Positions 6,431 to 10,691 of a DNA stretch of 10,691 nucleotides are shown here, piece by piece; positions within the stretch are counted from its first letter, which is position 1; each line of letters opens with the position of its first letter. The stretch is from CAVPEW01 sp050247895 (lineage in GTDB: Bacteria > Actinomycetota > Acidimicrobiia > Acidimicrobiales > VFJN01): NCBI GenBank assembly GCA_050247895.1, contig JBFWTJ010000122.1, forward strand, positions 1 to 10,691. Reading direction: 5' to 3'. The translations under genes and the position numbers were made by a program. The notes below the pieces were generated by a model that saw only the letters and a list, made by a program, of their open reading frames with translations, did no database searches and had not been told where the DNA came from.

Positions 6431-7074
6431 ACGAGCACGGCCCGCACCCGGCGGTGCACCTCGCCATCGTCGGGTGGCAGGTCGAGCTTCATGAGCACCG
6501 ACGTCACGTGCTTCTCGACCGCCCGTTCGCCCAGCACCAGGCGGGTGGCGATGGCGGAGTTGGACCAGCCCGCGGCCATGAGCTCGAGCACCTCGCGCTC
6601 GCGTGGGGTCAACCGGTCCAGTGGCGAGCCGCTCCCGTCACGGCGCTGCTGCACGAGCGCCTCGACCACCAGCGGGTCGAGCACCGATCCCCCGGTGGTC
6701 ACCGCGTCGAGGGCGTGGCGCAGCTGGGCGAGGTCGCCGACGCGCTCCTTGAGGAGGTACGCCCGGCCCGCCGCGCCGGCCTCGAACAGGCGCAGCGCCC
6801 ACTCCGGCTCCACGTACTGCGAGAGCACGACCATCCCCACGTGCGGGTGCGTGCGGGCGAGTGACTCGGCCGCCTGGATCCCCTCGTCCCGGTCGCCCGG
6901 GGGCATCCGCACGTCGGTCAGCACGGCGTCGGGATCGTGCTCGTCGACCGCCGAGTAGAGCTCGGGCAGGGACGCGACGCTGGCCACCAGCGCCACGTCG
7001 TCCTGGGTGCCCAGCAGCAGCGCCAGGCCCTCACGGATCAGGTAGCTGTCCTCCGCCACGACGATCTTCATCAC
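6400..7074 (-). CDS. NarL-family response regulator (receiver + LuxR HTH)
   Basis: A 224-residue DNA-binding response regulator. The receiver domain (2-120) has the acidic pocket AED (Glu8, Asp9), phospho-acceptor Asp54 in DAVLTDVRMP, Ser85 in VVLSQY and Lys109 in AYLLKE, so all switch residues are present. The GerE/LuxR helix-turn-helix (153-200) begins LTPREREVLELMAAGWSNSAIA and includes the recognition helix GERAVEKHVTSVLMKL. The start is either GTG 7074 or the adjacent ATG 7071. Neither has a clear Shine-Dalgarno, and the leader is instead an inverted repeat. It is the natural partner of the HisKA_3 kinase, since NarL-type regulators pair with this kinase class. It is convergent and overlapping with the kinase rather than in one operon. 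Forty-two bases upstream on the same strand is a lipoprotein gene, so co-transcription with it is possible. Confidence 0.93.
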   Translation of the reverse strand: MMKIVVAEDSYLIREGLALLLGTQDDVALVASVASLPELYSAVDEHDPDAVLTDVRMPPGDRDEGIQAAESLARTHPHVGMVVLSQYVEPEWALRLFEAGAAGRAYLLKERVGDLAQLRHALDAVTTGGSVLDPLVVEALVQQRRDGSGSPLDRLTPREREVLELMAAGWSNSAIATRLVLGERAVEKHVTSVLMKLDLPPDDGEVHRRVRAVLVYLSAATGAP

Positions 7075-7098
7075 CGGGCACGGTACCGGCGGGCCCGG
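7074..7098 (-). promoter_or_regulatory. Nested inverted repeat in the response-regulator leader
   Basis: CCGGGC (7074-7079) pairs with GCCCGG (7093-7098), and the perfect palindrome CGGTACCG (7081-7088) lies inside. The structure touches the GTG/ATG start of the response regulator and takes the place where a ribosome-binding site would be expected. It could be an operator for autoregulation or a translation-limiting hairpin. It is seen in the sequence only, with no matching known site. Confidence 0.35.
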
Positions 7099-7116
7099 AG
7101 CGCTGTCCCGGGGGCG

Positions 7117-7770
7117 TCAGAGCCGTCCGAGCGCGGCGGCCGCCAGCGGGACCAGCTTGTTGTGGGCGACGTCCACGACCTTCTCGGGATCGTTGCTGGC
7201 CATGTCCCAGAGCTCGACGATCAGCACCTGGGTCCCGGTGTCGAGCCAGACCTGGGCCAGGCCCGAGCCGGTGTCGGCGTAGGCGATCGCCCGGCTCCCG
7301 ATCGGCTCGTCCACCTTGCGCACCGAGCCACCCGACTGGTCGGCCCGACGGACCGCGTCGTCGAACTGGTTGCCCCCGGTGCGGTAGTCGCCGAAGACGG
7401 TGACCGACACCGTGTCGAACCCTCCCAGCCCGTAGTCGCACGACGGGTTGGCACCGGTGTCGTCGGGGTCGACGTCACCGTCGAAGGGGAGGTCGACGGC
7501 GTCGAAGTCGGCCCGGGTCAGCACAGTGCAGGCCACGCTGCCGCTCGCCGCCGCTCCCCCACGGTCGTCGTCGCTGGACGGGTCCTCGCCCTCGTCCTCG
7601 GGCTCGTCGTCCGCCTCGTCACCTCCCGCGGCCTCGCCTGGGTCCGCGTCGCGGTCGGCCGCACCGGGGCTCTCGGCGGGCGGGTTAGCGTTCGGTTCGG
7701 CCTCGTCACCGCCGCCGCAGCCCACCAGAGCGACCACCAACGACCAGACGAGCACGTGTCGACGTCTCAC
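7117..7770 (-). CDS. Secreted lipoprotein, possibly DUF3558-like
   Basis: A 217-residue protein from GTG 7770. RRRHVLVWSLVVALVGC is a lipoprotein signal peptide: a positive n-region, a hydrophobic core and a lipobox L-V-G-C with Cys18 as the lipidated residue. Residues 21-75 are a disordered, highly acidic linker of Asp, Glu, Gly, Ala and Pro. The folded domain (78-217) begins ACTVLTRADFDAVDLPFDGD and has NPSCDYGLGGFDTVSVTVF. Cys81 and Cys111 probably form a disulfide. This C-x-x-L-T start plus a P-x-C-x-Y strand resembles actinobacterial DUF3558-type lipoproteins, but the family match is from memory of the pattern only. An alternative start is GTG 7755 (residue 6), which leaves a poor n-region. 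The protein should sit on the outer face of the membrane. It lies 42 bases upstream of the response regulator on the same strand, so a role near the two-component sensor is conceivable but not shown. Confidence 0.75.
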   Translation of the reverse strand: MRRRHVLVWSLVVALVGCGGGDEAEPNANPPAESPGAADRDADPGEAAGGDEADDEPEDEGEDPSSDDDRGGAAASGSVACTVLTRADFDAVDLPFDGDVDPDDTGANPSCDYGLGGFDTVSVTVFGDYRTGGNQFDDAVRRADQSGGSVRKVDEPIGSRAIAYADTGSGLAQVWLDTGTQVLIVELWDMASNDPEKVVDVAHNKLVPLAAAALGRL

Positions 7771-8604
7771 CGAGCGAACGTACGGACCCCCTCGCCGAGG
7801 GGCAATGGGACGATCGACCCAGGGGTCCGTCGCACCACCGACGAGCGCGACCGGGCGCTGCTGGAGGCCATCCGCCGGATCGGCGCGGCCCGCACGCTCG
7901 ACGGGTTCGCCGAGGCCGTGGCCGCCGAGCTGTTCGCACTGGTCCCGGGCCTGAGCACGTCCTACAACGAGGTGCGGCCCGACGGGCCCAAGGCGATCGC
8001 CCACATCCACCCCGTGCCCGACCCCGGCTGGTGGGACGAGTACACGGCGCCGTTCGAGGCCCACCTGCACGAGCACCCGCTGCTGGCCCACTTCGCCGAG
8101 ATCGGCGACGGGCCGCCCACCACGTGGACCGACGTCGACCCCGACGGTGCCTTCTTCGAGACAGCGCTCTACCGGTCCTTCTACCGACCCCTCGGCATCC
8201 ACAGCCAGATCGCCTTCCAGGTCCCCTCGAGCCAGGGGGTCGTCGTGGCGGTCTCGGTCAACCGCGACGGCAGCCCGTTCACCGACGACGAGCGGACCCT
8301 GCTCGCCGAGCTGCGCGCCCACCTGGTGAACCTCCACGCGCTGGTCACGCTGGCCGACCGCGCCCGGCTGAGCATCGACCTGCTGGGTCTGAGCGGCCGC
8401 CAGGCCGACGTGGCCGTGCTCATCCAGGAGGGCCTGACCAACACGCAGATCGCCGACCGGCTCGGCATCTCGGCCAGCACGGTGCGCAAGCACATCGAGG
8501 CGATCTTCCAGACCCTCGGGGTCCAGTCACGGGCCGCGGTGGTCGCCACGATCCTCGCGCCGACCGACCGGCGCCAGGGCCCGGGGGCGCCGCCGCCCCG
8601 CTGA
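7756..8604 (+). CDS. LuxR-family transcriptional regulator (start uncertain)
   Basis: Up to 282 residues. The recognisable protein begins near residue 28 (DERDRALLEAIRRIGAARTL). A GAF/PAS-like sensor region spans about 34-195, including ELFALVPGLSTSYNEVRPDG, PDPGWWDEYTAPFEAHLHEHPLL and HSQIAFQVPSSQGVVVAVSVNR. The LuxR/GerE helix-turn-helix (209-265) reads LLGLSGRQADVAVLIQEGLTNT and has the recognition segment SASTVRKHIEAIFQTLGVQSRAA. There is no receiver domain, so it is a stand-alone one-component regulator; the ligand is unknown and no signal synthase is nearby. The only upstream in-frame ATG/GTG close by is GTG 7756. It overlaps the divergent lipoprotein start by 15 bases and lacks a Shine-Dalgarno. 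The next GTG (7918) would cut off the first helix. An ATG at 7805 with GAGGGG just before it is out of frame by one. The true start may be non-standard or a frameshift may be hidden here. Confidence 0.85.
   Translation: MSTSHRANVRTPSPRGNGTIDPGVRRTTDERDRALLEAIRRIGAARTLDGFAEAVAAELFALVPGLSTSYNEVRPDGPKAIAHIHPVPDPGWWDEYTAPFEAHLHEHPLLAHFAEIGDGPPTTWTDVDPDGAFFETALYRSFYRPLGIHSQIAFQVPSSQGVVVAVSVNRDGSPFTDDERTLLAELRAHLVNLHALVTLADRARLSIDLLGLSGRQADVAVLIQEGLTNTQIADRLGISASTVRKHIEAIFQTLGVQSRAAVVATILAPTDRRQGPGAPPPR
7788..7802. promoter_or_regulatory. 15-bp inverted repeat between lipoprotein and LuxR genes
   Basis: CCCCTCG-C-CGAGGGG has perfect seven-base arms around one central base. It lies 18 bases upstream of the lipoprotein GTG (7770) and just ahead of the first conserved residues of the LuxR-type protein. 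The position in a divergent region next to a regulator gene suggests an operator, perhaps for autoregulation. If the LuxR protein really starts at 7756, the palindrome is inside its coding sequence. Confidence 0.4.
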
Positions 8605-8654
8605 CCGCGGGCGCCCTGCGATCATCGGTCGTCCGTGTCGGCGCCGCCGGCGAG

Positions 8655-8665
8655 GGGAAATTCCC
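8655..8665. promoter_or_regulatory. Small palindrome upstream of the DGPF-ECF sigma pair
   Basis: The 141-base gap 8605-8745 separates the LuxR-type gene from the DGPF gene. Within it, GGGAA-A-TTCCC is a perfect 11-bp inverted repeat and one of the few A/T-rich spots in the window. It lies 80-90 bases upstream of the DGPF start, so it could be part of a promoter or operator. Otherwise the gap shows only GC-rich sequence and, at its end, a strong Shine-Dalgarno (GAGGAGG, 8735-8741). Confidence 0.3.
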
Positions 8666-8745
8666 GGGACGACGTCGAGGACGGCGGATCGGCTCCGTCC
8701 CAGGGGTGGATGCGGCCGGCAGGGCCGCCGACACGAGGAGGGCCC

Positions 8746-9153
8746 ATGGCCAAGTACCTGTTGCTCAAGCACTACCGGGGCGCACCCGCCGCGGTGAACG
8801 ACGTGCCGATGGACAAGTGGACCCCGGCGGAGGTCGACGCCCACATCGGCTTCATGAACGACTTCGCGGCCCGGCTCGAGCGCAGCGGCGAGTTCGTCGA
8901 CGCGCAGGCCCTGTCGTCCGAGGGCGTCTGGGTCCGCCACGACGGCGAGGGGCGTCCACCGGTGACCGACGGGCCGTTCGCCGAGACGAAGGATCTCGTC
9001 GCCGGGTGGATGGTGATCGACGTCGACAGCCGGGAGCGGGCGATCGAGCTGGCCGGGGAGCTGTCGGCGGCGCCGGGCGCGGGCGGCAAGCCCATCCACG
9101 AGTGGCTGGAGGTCCGCCCCTTCCTCACCGCGCCGCCGACCGTCACCGACTGA
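8746..9153 (+). CDS. DGPF-domain (YCII-like) protein
   Basis: A 135-residue protein. ATG 8746 is preceded by GAGGAGG four bases upstream. The fold is that of YCII-related/DGPF proteins: opening strand MAKYLLLKHYRG, a helix with HIGFMNDFAARLERSGEFVD (residues 33-52), the strand EGVWVRHDGEG, and the signature VTDGPFAETKD (73-83, Asp75-Gly-Pro-Phe78). GWMVIDVDSRERAIELAGEL (88-106) and IHEWLEVRPF (118-126) close the dimeric ferredoxin-like barrel. Its molecular function is not established. In Streptomyces and other bacteria DGPF genes sit beside ECF42 sigma factors and are reported targets of them. The next gene, starting two bases after this stop, is such a sigma factor, so the pair is almost surely one transcript. 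No membrane segment or anti-sigma domain is present. It could serve as a sigma partner or a small-molecule enzyme; neither is shown. Confidence 0.9.
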   Translation: MAKYLLLKHYRGAPAAVNDVPMDKWTPAEVDAHIGFMNDFAARLERSGEFVDAQALSSEGVWVRHDGEGRPPVTDGPFAETKDLVAGWMVIDVDSRERAIELAGELSAAPGAGGKPIHEWLEVRPFLTAPPTVTD

Positions 9154-9155
9154 CG

Positions 9156-10307
9156 GTGCGGGACGTCGAGCTGCGCGAGCTCGTCCCCCACGTGCTGGGC
9201 GTCCTCGTCCGTCGCGGCGCCGACTTCGCGACGGCCGAGGACGCCGTGCAGGAGGCCCTGGTCCGGGCGCTCGCCGCGTGGGAGCGGGAGGTGCCCGCCG
9301 ACCCGACCGGTTGGCTGGTCACGGTCGCCTGGCGGGCGTTCCTCGACGTGACCCGGTCCGACGCGGCCCGGCGCGACCGGGAGGTCCGCTACGACGGCGA
9401 GCCGCCGCCCGGTGCGGTCCCGAGCACCGACGACACGTTGGCGCTCCACTTCCTGTGCGCCCACCCCGACCTCACGCCGTCGTCGGCGGTGGCGTTGACC
9501 CTGCGGGCCGTGGGCGGGCTCACCACCCGCCAGATCGCGCAGGCCTACCTGGTGCCCGAGGCGACGATGGCCCAGCGCATCAGCCGGGCCAAGCGCACCG
9601 TGGCCCGGGCCGGCGTCGATCGCCCCGGCGACGACCGCACGGTGATGCGCGTCCTGTACCTCGTGTTCAACGAGGGCTACTCCGGCGACGTCGACCTGGC
9701 CGCCGAGGCGATCCGGTTGACCCGCCAGCTCGCTGCCCTGACCGACGACCCCGAGGTCCAGGGCCTGCTGGGCCTCATGCTGCTGCACCACGCCCGCCGC
9801 CCGAGCCGCACCCGCCCCGACGGGAGCATCGTTCCCCTGGCCGAGCAGGACCGCACGCGGTGGGACGCCGGGCTCATCGCCGAGGGCGTCGCGGTCGTCC
9901 AGGCCGCGCTGGGGCGCGACCGGCTGGGCGAGTACCAGGCCCAGGCGGCGATCGCCGCGCTCCACGCCGACGCGCCACGCGTCGAGGAGACGGACTGGGT
10001 GCAGATCGTCGAGTGGTACGACGAGCTCCTGCGGTTCGCCGACACGCCGATCGTCCGGTTGAACCGTGCGGTGGCGGTCGGTGAGGCCGACGGCGCACCG
10101 GCCGGGCTGGCCGCGCTGGCCGAGGTCGACGAGCAGGTGCCGCGGCACGACGCGGTGGCGGCCCACCTCCACGAGCGCAACGGCGACCTCGAGCTCGCCG
10201 CCCGCCTCTACGCCCGGGCGGCGCGCAAGGCGCAGGACCTGGCCGAGCGCGACCACCAGACGCGCCAGGCAGCCCGCCTCAACGAGTACCTCCGCCAGCA
10301 CCGGTGA
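9156..10307 (+). CDS. ECF sigma factor, ECF42-like, with TPR-like C-terminal extension
   Basis: A 383-residue protein, about twice the length of a minimal ECF sigma factor. GTG 9156 lies two bases after the DGPF stop, suggesting coupled translation; no separate Shine-Dalgarno is obvious. Region sigma2 (about 8-75) contains GADFATAEDAVQEALVRALAAW and PTGWLVTVAWRAFLDVTRSD. The linker has STDDTLALHFLCAHPDLTP. Region sigma4 (about 108-150) is AVALTLRAVGGLTTRQIAQA then LVPEATMAQRISRAKR, the helix-turn-helix for the -35 element. The C-terminal 220 residues include VLYLVFNEGYSGD, GLLGLMLLHHARR, QDRTRWDAGLIAEG, YQAQAAIAALHA and RLNRAVAVGE, the conserved blocks of the ECF42 TPR-like extension. The segment joining sigma4 to the extension looks shorter than usual. 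No anti-sigma factor is encoded nearby, as is usual for ECF42, in which the extension is thought to be needed for activity. Known ECF42 members control DGPF genes like the one just upstream. Confidence 0.92.
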   Translation: MRDVELRELVPHVLGVLVRRGADFATAEDAVQEALVRALAAWEREVPADPTGWLVTVAWRAFLDVTRSDAARRDREVRYDGEPPPGAVPSTDDTLALHFLCAHPDLTPSSAVALTLRAVGGLTTRQIAQAYLVPEATMAQRISRAKRTVARAGVDRPGDDRTVMRVLYLVFNEGYSGDVDLAAEAIRLTRQLAALTDDPEVQGLLGLMLLHHARRPSRTRPDGSIVPLAEQDRTRWDAGLIAEGVAVVQAALGRDRLGEYQAQAAIAALHADAPRVEETDWVQIVEWYDELLRFADTPIVRLNRAVAVGEADGAPAGLAALAEVDEQVPRHDAVAAHLHERNGDLELAARLYARAARKAQDLAERDHQTRQAARLNEYLRQHR

Positions 10308-10691
10308 CCGGGCCCGCGACCTCGTCGTGGCGCGGGGGCGCGGCGCCGCTGCGGTAGCGGCCTGGGGTCTGGCCCAGTGCGGCGGAGAACGCCTCGATGA
10401 ACGTGCTGGGGTTGGACCAGCCGCAGGCCGCCGCGGTGCGGGTGATGCTGTCGCCGGCGGCGAGGTGGACCAAGGCGTGGTGGAGGCGCAGCTGGGTGCG
10501 CCACTGGCGGAACCCCATGCCGAGCTCCGCTTGGAACAGCCGGCTCAACGTTCGCTCGCTCGCGCCCACGGCCCGGCCGAGCTGGGCCAGCCCGCGGTCG
10601 TCGGCCGGGTCGTGGTGCAGCAGGTCGGTGACGGCGCGCAGGCGGCCGTCGCCGGGCTCGGGGAGGTGGAGCGGCTCCTCGGGGGCTTCGA
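10279..10691 (-). CDS. AraC-family transcriptional regulator (C-terminal part, cut by window edge)
   Basis: The minus strand is open from the right edge (in-frame codon at 10689) to TGA at 10279, giving 136 residues without the N terminus. Two helix-turn-helix motifs of an AraC/XylS domain are clear. The first is DDRGLAQLGRAVGASERTLSRLF and the second ITRTAAACGWSNPSTFIEAFSAALGQTPGRYR, joined by the linker helix GFRQWRTQLRLHHALVHLAAG. The sequence before the domain (HLPEPGDGRLRAVTDLLHHDP) is typical of the cupin-containing NimR/YeaM-like subgroup, in which an N-terminal beta-barrel binds the effector. That part lies outside the window. A downstream start at GTG 10569 is rejected because it would remove the first helix-turn-helix. 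The 3' end overlaps the convergent sigma factor gene by 29 bases. The C-terminal 20 residues after PGRYR are a low-complexity tail. Confidence 0.88.
   Translation of the reverse strand, partial: EAPEEPLHLPEPGDGRLRAVTDLLHHDPADDRGLAQLGRAVGASERTLSRLFQAELGMGFRQWRTQLRLHHALVHLAAGDSITRTAAACGWSNPSTFIEAFSAALGQTPGRYRSGAAPPRHDEVAGPVTGAGGGTR

Noticed and set aside
7720..8604. LuxR-type regulator as part of an acyl-homoserine-lactone quorum circuit
   Set aside because: There is no LuxI-like synthase nearby and the sensor region lacks recognisable autoinducer-binding residues. The GerE domain alone does not imply quorum sensing.
8636..8641. TGTCGG as an ECF42-type -35 element before the DGPF gene
   Set aside because: It is one base off the motif as I recall it, and no matching -10 element occurs at a sensible spacing.

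Overview
The window is very GC-rich, with almost every third codon position G or C, many GTG starts and tightly packed genes. Its protein families are typical of high-GC Actinobacteria: an HPK7-type histidine kinase with a NarL-type regulator, a DGPF protein beside an ECF42-like sigma factor, and an ArsR/SRPBCC pair. The small DnaA fragment also looks actinobacterial, possibly class Acidimicrobiia, but nothing here fixes the genus. No tRNA, rRNA, CRISPR array, transposase or phage gene was seen. All intergenic gaps are under 200 bp.

Layout. (1) 1-131: a 43-codon piece of dnaA (minus strand, Walker A region) abuts the last 52 codons of an ArsR-type repressor (plus strand). Neither is intact at the junction. 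(2) 131-1148, plus: arsR tail, an SRPBCC/AHSA1 protein and an alpha/beta hydrolase, apparently one operon. The hydrolase has lost its catalytic C-terminal half through an in-frame internal deletion. (3) 1174-4182, minus: a five-helix membrane protein ending in an extracytoplasmic PI-PLC-like phosphodiesterase domain, and upstream of it a six-helix membrane protein. A strong hairpin and a perfect 16-bp palindrome lie between them. (4) 4352-7074: a multi-pass sensor histidine kinase (plus) facing its likely NarL-family response regulator (minus), with the two 3' ends overlapping by 31 bp. (5) 7117-8604: a secreted lipoprotein (minus, upstream of the response regulator on the same strand) divergent from a LuxR-type regulator (plus). 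(6) 8746-10307, plus: a DGPF/YCII-like protein followed two bases later by an ECF42-like sigma factor with a TPR-like C-terminal extension. (7) 10279-10691, minus: the C-terminal part of an AraC-type regulator that runs off the right edge.

Working together. The region is rich in regulators: ArsR, a two-component system, LuxR, ECF sigma and AraC. Many products sit in or outside the membrane: PI-PLC-like enzyme, six-helix protein, kinase and lipoprotein. A plausible reading is a set of envelope and environment sensing modules, but no shared substrate can be read from the sequence. I found no convincing wholly new system. The most notable points are the dnaA/arsR junction, the deleted hydrolase, the membrane-tethered PI-PLC architecture, the convergent kinase/regulator pair and the ECF42-DGPF module.
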